From assembly GCA_032622095.1 (NCBI GenBank), contig CP136061.1, positions 62,687,127-62,751,126 on the forward strand: 64,000 nt of DNA, given 5' to 3'. Each line of letters opens with the position of its first letter. The stretch's first letter is position 1. A model generated the notes under the pieces. It made no database searches and was not told the DNA's origin. It saw only the letters and a program-made list of their open reading frames with translations. This DNA is from Siphonodentalium dalli (Eukaryota > Mollusca > Scaphopoda > Gadilida > Siphonodentaliidae). This document shows positions 13,801 to 26,345 of this stretch, piece by piece. The translations under genes and the position numbers were made by a program.

Positions 13801-16800
13801 ATATTAACCATCGGTTAAACGAAAATGACAATTTTCATCTCCAATTTAATAGTAAGCCAGGCTTTCTGGCAAAGCTATCTTGGTTTAAACAATATTTATT
13901 TTATTCCAAATTATCATGAAAATACAATATTAATATGATGATCACAACAATAGTACAGGTCAGATAAGGGTGAAGATCTAAGAAGCTTATGTAATAATAA
14001 TGTTAAGTTATCTCCTTCAAAAAGAAGACAGAGAAAATGTAGGAGAGTGGTAGTGCCAAGATAGAAGAAAATTAGGCTATCTTAGGTACTGTTCCCACTT
14101 AATGCTGGTAAAATCAAATATGATGGATTGCTTAAGAATAACAGTAGTCTTTCCACTGCTCTGGATATATCTTGAAATGACCCAGCATCACAGCAAAATG
14201 ATATTGAAATTAAAAACTATTTGTGTGTTATTTCCGGAGTGAATTTCAATGATAATTGCTCCCCGAAGTTATAGTCAGCATGTGCGCCTGTGTCTGTTCG
14301 AATCATAACTTTTACAATATTAATCAGAATTCCATGGAATTTGGTATGCAGTTGATATTTGAGAACACACATATCAAGTTCGATTTGGTCATGGTCTGAT
14401 GATTATTACGATTTAGACATCTTAATTTGGGTTGTCCGGATGATACTGGTAACTTGAAGTTGAGCAATGTTTTACAGAATTTCTTGATATTTCGTAAATG
14501 GTTTACTGTTCAGAAAATACAGGTCCAATAATTTTTGACAGAGTTTGCTTTATGTGTTGTCCAAAAGATAACTTGAGCAATATTCAAAAGAATCTCTTGA
14601 TATTTGGTGTGTGATTTGAGAGGTCATCTTCAAGTTGGTATCAAATTTTTGCCAGAATTTGACTTCTTGGTTCTTTAAAAAAAGCCAACACCCCAAAAAG
14701 CCACCTGTTTTTTTTTTTTGGGACATGGGGTCAGTGACCTTTTATTCAATCCAAATGAAGTAGAAAGGAATGAGAAAGTTTGTCAAAATAGAATTATGAC
14801 ATTATGACACTGTGTTCAGGTGTATATATGTGGATTGCCTTGTTGCTAATAAATGGTAATTTAAAGGGACACAATGCCTTCAAAGTGGGTTCAATCCGAA
14901 ATAACATAAAAGTCTGTAAAACAATCATCAACAAGTACATGTAAAAATAGATTGACTTTGTTGTTATTTTCATTATTATTAACTCTCCAATAATGAGATT
15001 TTGCTTGTCGAATCCATTGTTATGAAAATATTTCTGTTACAATGGAATTATTGATAAAAACCCAATTTAGTGCAATGAGATACCAAAGTTTAATCAACGC
15101 TTGATAGTAAACATTGGAAAAGGTCAAACCATTGAAAAATATTCTGAAAATCATATTCGTTGTAGGTAAAAATTTAGAAATAACATTTATCAAGTTATTA
15201 TAATTTCCTCAAGAATATTCTAATAGTACAGCATGATGATATGAATGTGATACTATTCATAAAACATGCTTTGTGTCAGAGAAAATGTAGGTCGAGTGTT
15301 GTTTAGTTTCTCGCAAAAAGCGCAGTGGATTGTTTATAAGCAGTCACGATATTGGTCATTTCCTTATTTGGATTTGTGTGCATTTTATGTCGGTTGTAAA
15401 AACCATTAATTTGGTGCGTCTATGACTTACAACTCACAATAGTATCATTTGTCAAACTTTTATTTGGTATGTATTACCATATATAGGTATGTGACGTAAT
15501 TACCATAAGTTAAGAGAAAATACTAACTGGATTGAAAAATATTTATCTCTTTGCAAGAACAATTATTTTATGTACAAGTTTTCTGTCTGATCATTTCTCA
15601 ATTATGAAGTAATGTGGATTAGCTGGATTTTGAACTGACAGCGGGGTAAAATGTGTCGATTAAAATCAAATTTGGCGCGATTTGAATGCAACTGTTGATT
15701 GCGCCAATAATTTTATCTTGGCCTTCCACTGCGCAACAGAACATTTTCATTGGACGATACGATAATTTCGAGTGTTTGTCTTTAAACAAATGATTTTTAA
15801 CATTTTTGATGTTTGTTTACATAACGAAGCATACAAAAGTGACAAGAAAATGCGATCTGTGCAATATTTATGATTTGTATAAGAACGACATCTTTCTATT
15901 ATATAATATTCTTTCTGTTAATGGCGGATGTGACTATTTTAACAGCTATACCCATGACAAAGGCCGCCCGTTTCTTTAAAGACTAAAATATTTGAACTTA
16001 CTACACATTTATTAATGTTTGTTGACAAATCACTGAAACAAGTTTTATTTGCATAATAATGGTTTCAACATGCAAATCTTTTTTATTACTATCAATAATG
16101 AATTTTTAAAAGTTAATCTATTTCTCCATGTTCTTCTTAGCGGTGAAGTTTTAACAGACTTTTATATTGTTAGCATATTTATCTACTGCGAGTGCCTTGG
16201 GTCCCTTTAATCTACTTACGAGAGGCCCATTTTATCAGCTTTGTGATGCCTCAGCGTACATGTAAATCTATAAGAATTATAGAATCAATGCCCAAGAAAC
16301 AGTTGAAGATATATCTATAAAAATACAAACCTTCTTTACGAGTCTGAATTTTCATCCCTGACACAAGATCACTGAAATAAATAAGGGAAAGTTACTTTCT
16401 CAGTTAACCCTTTCATAACCTGAGCTTCCTTAAATTTGCGAAAACCCTGTGCCAATGCATTCTCTTAAATATGTGAGTTGCCCATAGGGAGAATACATTG
16501 GCCTAACAATATTTACCTTGACCTTGTAAGCCAGTGCATTCTCTTGTGTATGAAGGTACCCTGATGTAGAAAAGGGTTAATAACTCTGTCAAAAAATATT
16601 TTTCCGTCATCTATATACATGTTGCACATCTTCAATATATGGCCAACAATATTCTGAAGTTTCAAATCTCTAGGATGAAAACTGTAGGAGGAGTTGATTA
16701 CACCATGAAGGTACCCTCATACTGAAAATTATAAAAAATGTTGAAATTTTCTAAGTCGAAAAGGGTTAATAACTCTGTCAAAAAATATTTTTTCCGTCAT

Positions 16801-19800
16801 CTATATACATGTTGCACATCTTCAATATATGGGCAACAAAATTTTGAAGTTTCAAATCTCTAGGATGATAAAAGGCCGCTCGGCCACAGTGTCCCCCGAA
16901 CCGGTGGCTTAATTTGGAGCGGAGGCTTTGTAGAAGTATACTATATGGATAAGACACTTGTGCATTGTCTCATTACTGACATGCGTATAAATAACCAAAT
17001 CTTAAAAAAACTCTTAAAGTCAAAATATAACATCAAATTGGCACAAAATGAAGAAAATTACAAGAAAAATTGAATTTTCTAAGTCGAAAAGCCCATAACT
17101 CGGAGAAAAATCATCGGATCAAACTCAAATTCGAACTTGACCTGTATCTTGATATGACTGATCCACATAAAAACGGTATTTGCAATTAAAGGATCCAAAC
17201 TGAGATATCATCCGGAATCCGAAAAAGTGAGAAATTTTCTAAGCAAAACAAGTCGAAAAAGGGCCACAACTCTCGCAAAAATAGGCGGAGCAAACTCATA
17301 TTCGAACTTGACCGGTATTTTGGACTGATAAACTCACCTATGAAATTTGCTTTTGATCTAATAACCGAAACTAAAGTTATCATCCGGAAACCATTTCCGG
17401 ATGGACGGTACGACACACGGACGGACGGACACCGGCTATTTTAATAGTCCCCTGAAAAAAACTGTAGGAGGAGTTGATTACACCATGAAGGTACCCTCAT
17501 ACTGAAAATTATAAAAAATGTTGAAATTTTCTAAGTCGAAAAGGGTTAATAACTCTGTGAAAAAAAAAAAATTCCGTCATCTATATACATGATGCACATC
17601 TTCAATATATGAGCAACAATATTCTGAAGATTCGAATCTATAGGATGAAAACTGTAAGAGGAGTTGATTACACCATGAAGGTACCCTCATACTGAAAATT
17701 ATAAAAAATGTTGAAATTTTCTAAGTTGAAGAAGGTCAATAACTCTGTCAAAAAATAATTTTTCCGTCATCTATATACATGTTGCACATCTTCAATATAT
17801 GGGCAACAATATTCTGAAGTTTCAAATCTCTGGGATGAAATCTGTAGGAGGAGATAATTACACCATGAAGATGATGAAGGTACTCAAAAGTGTGACGGAT
17901 GCACGAACGGACGCACAAACAGATGCACCGGCCACACCATAACATATCAATGATTCAGTTGAACGTGATTTCATAAGATGTGTTCATGTCTGGGCGACAA
18001 ACACGCGTAAATGTCCTTTTGGCGGGACTTTCGAGGATGAAATATGTTGATGCTGCATGGCATCGAAACATTGTCCCACCTGGATCTTTCAATCATGGCC
18101 CTGTATTAATTAAATGAATAACATCTCATAATCTCCTGAGAGTAGATTTCTATTACCATTGGTTATTTATATAGGCAGGCATGATTATGATATTATACCC
18201 CTCAGGACTTTAAATATTTGGTTTCTGCCAATTAATGTCACTTACTAATATTATTAGGTATTTATTGTATTATTTCTTAATATACCTGTTGTCAGATACA
18301 CATGACAATATTCGGACCAAAGTGCAGAATTCGTTCGAATAAATCTTATGTATAGAACCATCACAGCCATGATTGGCTTGAAATAGAACCGTAACATTAC
18401 CAAGCACACTACTTACATGCTGATCATCTTTCATCGAGTTGTTGACAGCCAGATTCAAATTGGGCCCAAAGCAGGAAAGGTGTTGCCATCAGAGAATTTT
18501 TCAACAGCATTTAGAATGTTTGACCCATTGCTGTTCTAATGTGCGCTGACATCGAAAGTATACCATATCTGGCTTCACACCAGATTACCCACAACACAAA
18601 CTAACCTATGAAAACACTGCTTATACCACCACAACGAATTTTAATCAACATACTCAATTACAAAATGAGTAGCCTTCTTTTCACACTAATTAGTTAGCTT
18701 TAACAGTACACTGACTCTTTGTCTCGCCTTCGATGTGGGTGACAGTCGCGTTTGGGCATTACGACACCCATAGGTTAGAATACTCCTGCACAAAAGTGTT
18801 GCCCAATTGAATGGCCAATTTGTTTCAAACTTAAAATCTCAAAATGCCCATTATTGTCATTGAATCGAGACGAATTTGCGAGTTTAAAGTTGAATTCGGC
18901 AAATTAGCCAACATTATATGTATGCTGCTACTATTTGTATATGTTAAAATATTACTCAAGTATGGCGAGAGAAAAAACTTTGTCTCGGGCTTCTAACAGG
19001 ATGTTGGGCTGTTGGTCATTTCTGATAGGCTGCTAATAAGCAGTAACGCCCTCCAAATTCATTTTTTTTAATATTTATATCATTTTAAAAAATAGCAATT
19101 AAACTTACCTACCGACCCTAATATTTTCTGACTTCTAAACTCAGACATTCAATTTACATTGACATGCAGAGCTGGGTATCTAGCATGAATTGAGATTCAT
19201 TGTCTACTACAGGCAATTTGGTCTACAGCTTACCTTAGACTTGCGGCTGGAGGGATGGCACTAGTGGGTTCGCTGGGGACCTTTTTGACCTCTCTCAGTC
19301 TGTTGAGTATATCCGATAGAGTCTGTTTGGGGCTTCCAGGCACAGTGTCTGCTACAGCCTTGGCAGCAGCTATTATTTCTGGAGACACCTCAGACCTGTT
19401 GATAATATTTTATCTTGCATGTTTAACCTTTTCATTGCCGAATTGATCATCCCAATCAGTTATGAAAGTATACATTGGAGTGAGCTATTATTCATTGCAG
19501 GGTTTTTTTATGATCTAAGTGCAGATAACATAGCAGTCCCATTCCTTACTTTGTAGGAACTTCAGATAATAAGTTTTTAAAAATGGCCTAAGGCTGTTCG
19601 TTGAACTCATAAGAACATTCCCCAAATGATCTACTTGTCAATGAGTATCCAGTCATCTAGATATAAGTTTGGTGCAAGCTACAATTTAATATTTCATTTT
19701 GAAAACAATTCCACAAATAAAAGAGTGAATATTGATTTGGTGTATTAACAATATTTATTCCCAACCCAGCAAATAAAATAGTTTAACAAAATCCTAGTGA

Positions 19801-22340
19801 TTGATGATGGATGATTGTAATGGGATGCGACAACACGCCTATCATGGCTATTTTGTAAGTCCTCTCCATGAATATTTTATTGTTAGTCTATTATTCATCT
19901 GGACGGGTTTTCAGGGAAAATTAGCAGATGTTAAGATAATAAGTTCAACAAACGATATGTGGTCATTTGTTGAACATATTATCTGAACATTTCCAACTAG
20001 GGAACTAGTCATCAATGAGTAGTTAGTTTACAAAGGGTTAATAGATTAACTTTGTGCGTCGTGTTTAAAAACTCTCAAATAATTGGTAACTGAGAAAATT
20101 ATAATCAAGCATTGACCAGGCTTTCTTCATATTTAAAGCCTTTCTATACTAAATACTCATTGATGAGTAGTTTCCTTAGGAAATGTTCAGATAACAAATT
20201 CATAGGTCGTTTGTTGAACTTACATGTAATCTGAACATTTACATGTACCACAAAAGAATATGAATACTTTTGCACTTGTATAATCTTTCGTATGTCTGCC
20301 GTCTGCTCTTATTACTTAAATATCCCTCGAAATAAATAATAGACCAATCTAATTTATACTTGTTCACTAATGTTCAGTTGAATGGGAGAATCCATTCAGT
20401 ATATAAAGGGTTAACATAGATACTGGCAAAGATGAAGTTCCATTCTGAGCCTGTTCTACACCACACAATGGATAAAACTCAAGCTTAAGTTTTAACTCAA
20501 ATTTCTCATCTAGAAAATGAAGCATATAATTCAAAGTATTTTTCACACATGTTTCAACTCACATTGCATGCTGACTCTTCCCTTCATCGGTCTTTCCTTC
20601 CTCCAATTTCTCCTCATTCACACTTCCTTCATGGCTTTGGATAAAAAGAGATAATATGGAAATGAAACACACGTTAATAAAATTTAATGATCTTCACCTT
20701 GATTTTAGAGATAAAAGCCTCAAATTAAACCCTATAAACTGCACACCTTTGTGTTCTTATGATTGTGGTAATAACAGGGTTTCCTTTAGTGGGCAGAGTG
20801 TCCCATTTAAGATCCCTTTGCCACAGCCCATATTTTCCCTGATAGATTGGCATGGTAGCAAGCACTATATAAACATATATAAATTTTATGTATAGACTTC
20901 AGTTTATAATTTGGAGCTTGGTCCCTTATCATCACAGACTCTATTTGGGATCTGGTCTAAAATAGTTGATTTCCAATATACACTAGTCTTTGTTACCTGG
21001 TCTTTGTTTCTACAACTAAACAATCAACATAGCTTTCCTGTTGTTTGAAGACCTGGCACAATGTATAACAAATGCAACACCCAAGTTAGGTTCAATTTTG
21101 CACAACATATTGGCAGCTTCTGAAATTTGCATAGAATTTCTTTTTGCCTGATAACCAATGCTAATTAACAGGGCTGTTGCACTTAACCCTTTCATGACGG
21201 CGCTGTGCTGGTGCAGCATGAAAGATCATGTGCCAGTGCGTTTTCTTATATATACGAGTCTCCCATAGGGAGCCTTACATATATTAGAGAATGCACTGGC
21301 TTACAAGGCCAAGGTAAATATTGTTAGGCCAATGTATTCTCTTATATATGCGATGTGCCCTATGGGCAACTCACATATATAAGAGAATGCATTGGCACAG
21401 GGTTTTCGCAAAATTTCAGGAAGCTCCAGTCATGGAAGGGCTAAATGCATAACTCCTTAGATTGCTTCCTCCTCATTTAGGATTGACATTCTATGTCCTA
21501 TTACAGGAGTACAGTTATGTAAAGTGCACTGAAGCATTAGTTTACTGCAGAATTAACTATTTATATGCACCCATTATTGTTACCTGAATAATAGCATCTC
21601 TAGTCGCTACATAAGCCTGAGTTTAGTGTGCCTATCATTTGCAGAATGAGGTCCCCAGGGGGTGAATTTAGTGATGCTACCCCGCAAAGCGTGCTAGCAT
21701 CACCAAATTCACCCTGTGGAGACCTCATTCTGCATGGCCTCATCTGCTATGGGAGACATAGACTCAGATTGAAGTTCCCAAATGGTGAATATTGTGATGT
21801 ACACCCATTGGGAACCTTGATTATGCAATTTGTCGTCTGCCAATTTGGGGATATATAGAAACTAAACTAAAAAAGAAATAGAATATACCGGTATGTGAAG
21901 AAATTTGATAATAAAGAATTTTCCAGAGAAGATTAGGCCTAAACAGAATGAGGTCCCCAGAGGGTGAATTTTGTGATGCTAGCCCACTATGCGGGATAGC
22001 GTCACTAAATTCACCCTCTGGGGACCTCATTCTGCAAATGACAGGCACACTAAACTCAGGCTTGTCCCTACGCTGTAAGGAAGCACACGATTTCACGAGC
22101 TACTTACTCAGAATCTGAGTCCGAAGAATCCTCTCCCGATGAATCTGAATCTGAAGAGCTGGTTGAATCAGACTCCTGTTGGTATAGAGTCTTTGTAGTT
22201 GACAGTAGTCTGCAATGTTTTGTTAGTAAGTCTATGTTCTGTTTTCTGGCTAAAATACTACTCCTGAAATCAGAATAGTATACCCCATGCCTGATTATGC
22301 TGTCATAACTGCCTGTTAAGAAAGAAAGAATTGACTGCAA
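7891..22340 (-). CDS. MRPS31: Mitochondrial small ribosomal subunit protein mS31 (eight exons)
   Basis: Component of the mitochondrial 28S ribosomal subunit. Hand-derived coding exons on the minus strand: 22340-22108, 20634-20563, 19395-19234, 16371-16331, 13577-13502, 12128-12040, 9828-9685 and 8147-7891 (stop 7893-7891). Their phases close to 1074 nt, 357 residues plus stop; human MRPS31 is about 395. The C-terminal exon carries the family signature, including [26 protein letters not shown] and HIEWYRDYF. The WKFP and [10 protein letters not shown] segments sit in exons 7 and 6. Exon 1 gives a basic, Ser/Thr-rich mitochondrial presequence followed by a Ser/Asp/Glu-rich linker (residues ~55-80). 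Every junction has GT donors and AG acceptors. The introns are loaded with MITEs, two of them within 50 bases of exon 1 or exon 3. The start codon is the first ATG of the exon; an upstream 5' UTR exon is possible. Confidence 0.93.
8198..8555. mobile_element. Degraded double-hairpin MITE (8-bp TSD family)
   Basis: Starts CAAGCCTGAATTTAGTG and contains AATGAGGTCCCCAGAGGGTG followed by an inverted partner, then a second AATGAGGTCCCCAGAGGGTA near 8512. The right hairpin is truncated at about 8555. It lies in MRPS31 intron 7, just upstream of the last exon. Confidence 0.65.
8765..9330. repeat. Tandem repeat, ~160-bp unit, about 4 copies
   Basis: The phrases TTTTTTGTCTGTCC, ATATCTCAGCC, CATCATGACTGCTTTC and TTCCATTCTAGAGTTA recur in order with starts near 8769, 8935, 9094 and 9250. 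The repeat is intronic and non-coding. Confidence 0.7.
10759..11338. mobile_element. MITE with TTTAAAG ends
   Basis: Left end TTTAAAGATACGGATGGC and right end GGCCATCCGTGCCTTTAAA form inverted termini. The same termini in variant form bound 30681-31182. Just left of it, at about 10740-10758, lies the right end of the related TTAAAGGGACYC family, so two elements abut here. Confidence 0.65.
11828..11999. mobile_element. Palindromic MITE with TA target site
   Basis: Bounded by TA at 11826-11827 and 12000-12001. Long inverted arms run inward from ends of the form CAGTAATTCCCAAAGTAATT through GACCACTTAACCACAG and AATTACCCATAATTCT, meeting at a short loop around GCAACAAGCC. It belongs to the same family as 6628-6743. 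It lies in MRPS31 intron 6 (between exons 6 and 7), 41 bases beyond the exon 6 donor at 12040. Confidence 0.75.
12129..14860. other. MRPS31 introns around exon 5
   Basis: Apart from exon 5 (13502-13577) I recognise no further coding sequence or bounded repeat. A T-tract lies near 14710-14721. Open frames around 12212-12487 and 13209-13430 are not supported by motif or splice context. Confidence 0.45.
14861..16210. mobile_element. Non-autonomous element with TTAAAGGGAC ends
   Basis: Begins TTAAAGGGACACAATGCCTT and ends GAGTGCCTTGGGTCCCTTTAA. The subterminal block AGATTGACTTTGTTGTTATT recurs in every family member. A second right-end-like sequence at 15950-15982 suggests a nested or composite copy. 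It lies in MRPS31 intron 4 (between exons 4 and 5), 121 bases beyond the exon 4 donor. Confidence 0.6.
16404..16580. mobile_element. TTAA double-hairpin MITE, shortened copy
   Basis: TTAACCCTTTCATAACCTGA at the left and GAAAAGGGTTAA at the right, with TTAA at both limits. The interior has the family's CCAATGCATTCTCTTA and TTACCTTGACCTTGTAAGCC blocks, but both hairpins are eroded. The left limit lies 33 bases before MRPS31 exon 4 (16331-16371), inside the splice acceptor region. Confidence 0.65.
16577..17900. repeat. ~190-bp tandem repeat interrupted by a GGACGGAC element
   Basis: A unit containing AACTCTGTCAAAAAATA, CATCTATATACATG, TTGCACATCTTCAATATA, GTAGGAGGAGTTGATTACAC and CCATGAAGGTACCCTCATAC repeats with starts near 16582, 16771, 17551 and 17741. 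Between the second and third unit, about 16870-17460 is filled by a different element. It starts GGCCGCTCGGCCACAGTGTC and ends near GGACGGACGGACACCGGC. The same unit occurs again at 57780-57990. Confidence 0.75.
17950..19230. other. MRPS31 intron 3, distal part
   Basis: No recognisable gene or bounded element. Open frames such as 18270-18458 are not supported. Confidence 0.4.
19423..20041. mobile_element. TTAA-flanked family B element, probably composite
   Basis: TTAACCTTTTCATTGCCG at the left and TTTACAAAGGGTTAA at the right. The internal block near 19485-19690 and again near 19880-20030 repeats the family's CAATGAGTAT and GATAATAAGTT sequences, suggesting two copies joined. Its left limit is 27 bases upstream (in transcript sense) of MRPS31 exon 3, so it overlaps the likely branch-point region. 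Confidence 0.6.
20133..20414. mobile_element. TTAA-flanked MITE, family B
   Basis: Left CCTTTCTATACTAAATACTC preceded by TTAA, right CAGTATATAAAGGGTTAA. Same family as 5511-5772. Confidence 0.65.
21183..21444. mobile_element. TTAA double-hairpin MITE, family A
   Basis: TTAACCCTTTCATGACGG at the left; the right end is CCAGTCATGGAAGGGCTAA, where the last TTAA has mutated to CTAA. The interior holds two hairpins built from TTCTCTTATATATRCGAG and its complement, separated by a shared AATATTTACCTTGRCCTTGT linker. Confidence 0.75.
21612..22064. mobile_element. Double-hairpin MITE with 8-bp target duplication
   Basis: Outer inverted ends TAAGCCTGAGTTTAGTGTG and its complement ending AGGCTTG. Flanks tcgctaca / tccctacg match at six of eight positions. 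Inside each end is a separate near-perfect palindrome of AATGAGGTCCCCAGAGGGTG around a CCCGC loop. It sits 44 bases beyond the exon 1 donor of MRPS31. Confidence 0.75.
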
Positions 22341-22690
22341 CCCTCTTTATTGATCAAGTTTGGCTTTGGCAATCCGCTATGGCAACCCTTTGCCATGGCC
22401 CAGTTTGATTCAGCAAATGACTTCGGCATTGCTGATTGCCATAGCCAATTATGAGGGCTGTAACTGTGGTATTGAATTATAGCAAAACAAAAGACATTTT
22501 TGATAAAACTTTGATCTGAACAGCATCTGGGCTATTGAATGTAAAAAAATTCAACATAATGGTTTCTTGTACTTTACAATACACCGAGTCTGAGCTTGGC
22601 AGCTTGCTCTGATTTCAATCTGTACAATGTGTCGACCAACAATTGCATATCAATTTTATGACACATTGGTGCTTGTTGACTAAAGTGAGG
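22341..22690. other. MRPS31 upstream region
   Basis: Probable promoter and 5' UTR of MRPS31 on the minus strand. I see no confident TATA box or named regulatory site. Confidence 0.4.
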
Positions 22691-24690
22691 ATCTAGTCCA
22701 ATTGGCTTCATCTTTTCTCTATTTTAGAATGTCTGACTATCCGTTATTATTATATAAATTAATGGGGGCTTCAAGGAAGATACAATACCACAATTTTCTC
22801 ACTAACTTTGATTGATACTCAGTTTGGAAAATACTTATTTAAATGAGCATGTCACCAGAAGGGTAGTCTGATTATCGCAAACATTTGGTGTCGCTTTGAC
22901 CAATCCAATTAGCCTGAGTGTTATTGAAATGTATTTTGAGGCCTGATATTTTTGCAAATTCATCTAAGGTGTTGAGTGCTGCATTAAGGAATGCCTAATC
23001 ATCTTTGAGGAAGGGTCATGTCATCTGCGTATTGTGTCATAATGAATTCAAAGTTGTTCAATTTAATACCATTTATTACTGGGTGGATTTCAGTTTAGCG
23101 CTCAATATTTCGACACATACAATAAATCAATAGGGTGATAATAGATCGCCCTGTCTGACTCCACATTTTATATTAATTTCTTGAGATAAGTTGCTATTGT
23201 TAATTATGTAACTGTGAATATTGTGTAAAAGGTTTTTATCCAGTTTCAAAATGAAGTTCCAAAATTAAAGAATTTTAGACATAACTCCACTCTAGGGAAT
23301 CAAAGGCCTTTTCAAAGTTGGGATCTTGAAATGAGTTTTGGTAATACTTTTTTCATCCAGTTTGCTATGCTGGCTGAGGCAATTTTTGTGTCCACATTGA
23401 GTAAAGAAATATGTCTCCAGTTATCTAGATATTTTTTATCTTTATTTTGTTTAGGTATGCACGTGATTATTTCCCATCTTTGAGTAACTGAGAGCACTTG
23501 TGTCTGGTAACTTTGATTCAGGGAATTTACTAAATTATTGTCCAAATCATTCTAAAAGAATTTATAAAAATTCACTGTGAAACCAACAGATCCTGGGGAT
23601 CTATCATTTTTCATGGAACTTTCATGGAAATCCTTCCAGTGATTCAGACTCTGTCTCATCACGGAAGGAAAGAAAAGGATTATTTTTTCCCCCCAGAAGT
23701 TATTCCGAATGTTATCTTGCTCTGGTCCTAATTTTGATATGTAAATAGTTTTATAAAAGTTTTGTTGTTTTTTCAATATGTCCTGAAAGTTGTTTGTAAC
23801 TGAACAGTGCACTCTCACCACTTCTGGAATTAGTTTTTCTGTATAATGTACTGTCTCAAGATTGCAGAAATATTTTGTTCCTTTTCTCCCTCTACTTTCC
23901 GATGAGTCCTTGTTCTCATTAACATACCCTTTACTTTTTTGTTTCTAATGGTTTGTAGTTCTATGTGCAATTTTTCTATTTCTGAATAATGAGCACCATA
24001 CTTTCTATCTTTTTGTCTGTTCCACATTTATCAGGATGACATCCTTTTCTCTTGGTTCAATAATAGGCATATGCGGTTCCTTTATTTCACTTTCTTTTCG
24101 AATGAGTCAATCTCTGTATTCCTTTATCATCGTCTCCATCTCTTCCTTGTGTTTCACCATTTCTTGTCGTATTTTGTCTTCATCGAATTTAATGCAATCT
24201 TCCAGTTTTCTTAACAGCATATGTTCCAAATGTATGTTGTTCTGTCGAATCTGCCTGTACTGTTTCGTATTTTGTTGACATTCTTTGTTTTCATACCATA
24301 TTGTAACTGATGTTTGAGGATTTTCATCTTTTTCTCCATTTCTTTAAATTGCTATTTTATGTTTGTTAGTTTTTCACCAAAGTTTGGTTTGAATTCTGTC
24401 TCTCATAGTTTTAAGCATCACTCTACATTCTTGTTAATCAAGTCTCTTGTGCCATCATTTTTAATAGTCCTGGATCCATTTCATGTTCGATTCTTTTTTT
24501 CGAACAATCTGCTTTCTCAAAATAATCATTTAGTTTCTTTTCCATTGCTTGAATATGTTTTTCAATTAACTCAGGATCATTCATGTTACCGAGTTTGTTG
24601 ATTGGTTTCCCTTTTCCTTTCAATTTCGGTATATTACATTTGCAGTTGCTATGGAGCCTTATTGTTAATTGAATTGTCAGTATGCACACT
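22690..24690 (-). pseudogene. Dead LINE reverse-transcriptase copy
   Basis: Broken minus-strand frames carry ordered RT signatures. In transcript order: MKNDRSPGSVGFTVNFYKFF near 23560-23620, ITCIPKQNKDKKYL and NWRHISLLNVDTKI near 23380-23480, FEKAFDSLEWSYV near 23290, and the catalytic-loop motif QYADDM near 23030. The upstream coding remnant (24440-24690) is lysine-rich. Multiple stops and frameshifts interrupt it. The motif wording is closest to the L1/Tx1-type LINE group in my reading, but clade assignment is inference. The endonuclease and the ends of the element were not identified. Confidence 0.8.
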
Positions 24691-25126
24691 CATTTAGAAC
24701 AACAATGAAACTGTCCATATATCCTCACATTTGCACCAAGAATTTGAACTAACTTCCAATATTGTTCTTAAAAAATATATGACCATGTCCTTGAATTGTC
24801 TCTCCACACAAACTTGTTTATATTATACACATATTCACTGTATACACAATGATACATGTATGAGTTTGCACTTCGTTGGTGGTCTATTGTGAGTCTTCAT
24901 ACAGCATTGGCTTGGCCGCTTTGAGTGACGTGCAATTTTCCAATTGTTCATTGTTTCACACCACTCATGCGTTAAATGAGTACCAGTCAGCTTGTCATAC
25001 AGTTGAGTATCAAAGCAAGTTCTGATCAAACTAGAGCAGCGTCTGCAATAGGTGCAGCCGGTTTGCTTGTACCAGTGACTGGGGTAATATTGTAATGTTT
25101 AAAAGTGTGTTAGAGCAAGTAATTGG
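24691..25126. other. Intergenic, nothing recognised
   Basis: No supportable gene or repeat boundary between the LINE remnant and the TTAA element. Confidence 0.4.
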
Positions 25127-26189
25127 TTAACACGTTGAGTGCCACTACGAGTTATCTCGTAGTATGCAACCTTCGCAGGTTGCCACTACGAGTTATCTCC
25201 TAGTGGTTTCCATGTCATGTAACTGACAAACGGAAGCAGTGGAATAGGTCGATACACCACGAAAACCCGCCTCGGAACATCAGAACAGTGATTTTATCAA
25301 ATAAACAGTGTGGCTCCCCTTACATCGTTCAGCTGAAGTGAGCACCATCAGCACATATATTCTACTCAAAATGGTCCAGTTGTGAGTGAAAACAGCTGAC
25401 ACCTTCTCACTGAATGACCACCAGAGGCAGTCTTGTGTGGGCAATTAGACTGGGTTTTGGTATTCAATAGACTGACAATGTGCACGCATGCAAACACAGT
25501 CAGTGTGATGTATATTCACAATGTACACACATGCGAAGCCAGTTTCGAGGAATGATTACATCGTTGTGTTTCAACACATTGAAACTTCGCACAACCACCT
25601 ACACACGTCACACAGCCCTGCCAAATCTGCCCCCCCCCCTCACTCGAGAGCGAGTGGACGCATCCTACTCAAGATATAAGCGGATAACGTTACGTGATGC
25701 TACCATTATCTCATTATTAGGGAACACAGCAGTTGTTTTTGGAATACACTGTGCGGCTCCATTTGGGTGCTAGGTATATTATAATTTATAATTCAAGTAA
25801 AGGGGAACAATTATTCCCCAAAGCAAAATTGTACCCTCTTCCGAACGTGCTGGACAATGGAAAGCGTAACAATTACCGTACTTTAGACGTCATGCAGTTC
25901 ATCGAACTTGTATACATGTACATGTACATGACTACATGTATGTATACGGATAAATGGTTTTGTAAGCATAGAGGTTTACAGTAAAGGGTGGCTTATTTCC
26001 AGACGGATGGATTATATGGAATCGTTACATGTATAGCACACTCCTGTATGTACAGGGATCCATTAGGCTACTGCTGGTTGTTTTAATTTTGTGCTGACAA
26101 TAATTTATTCTTCCTACACTATTATTTTGGGCTGTACTTTGGAACCATATAGCATAGGCCTAAATCAGGCTAAATGGGAGATAACTTAC

Positions 26190-26303
26190 AATGCCCGAAA
26201 CAACAGAAGATGCATGCTCGTAGTCATTACTGGACGAAATAAACTCATCCTCACAGGAAACAAGTTCACCCGATTCCACGTCGGATTCACCGTCCGTAGC
26301 CAT
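26190..26303 (-). CDS. Putative transposase exon 1 remnant (acidic N-terminus)
   Basis: From ATG at 26303 the minus strand encodes MATDGESDVESGELVSCEDE and then a further 18 residues rich in Ser, Asp and Glu. It ends at a good GTAAGT donor (26189 downward). Acidic, serine-rich N-termini are common in piggyBac transposases, and the position inside a TTAA element supports that origin. No following exon with the transposase core is visible, so it is probably non-functional. A host acidic protein exon is the alternative. Confidence 0.4.
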
Positions 26304-26345
26304 GCTCATATAAGTAATTTGCTCCATTGTGCATCAGCCATAATA

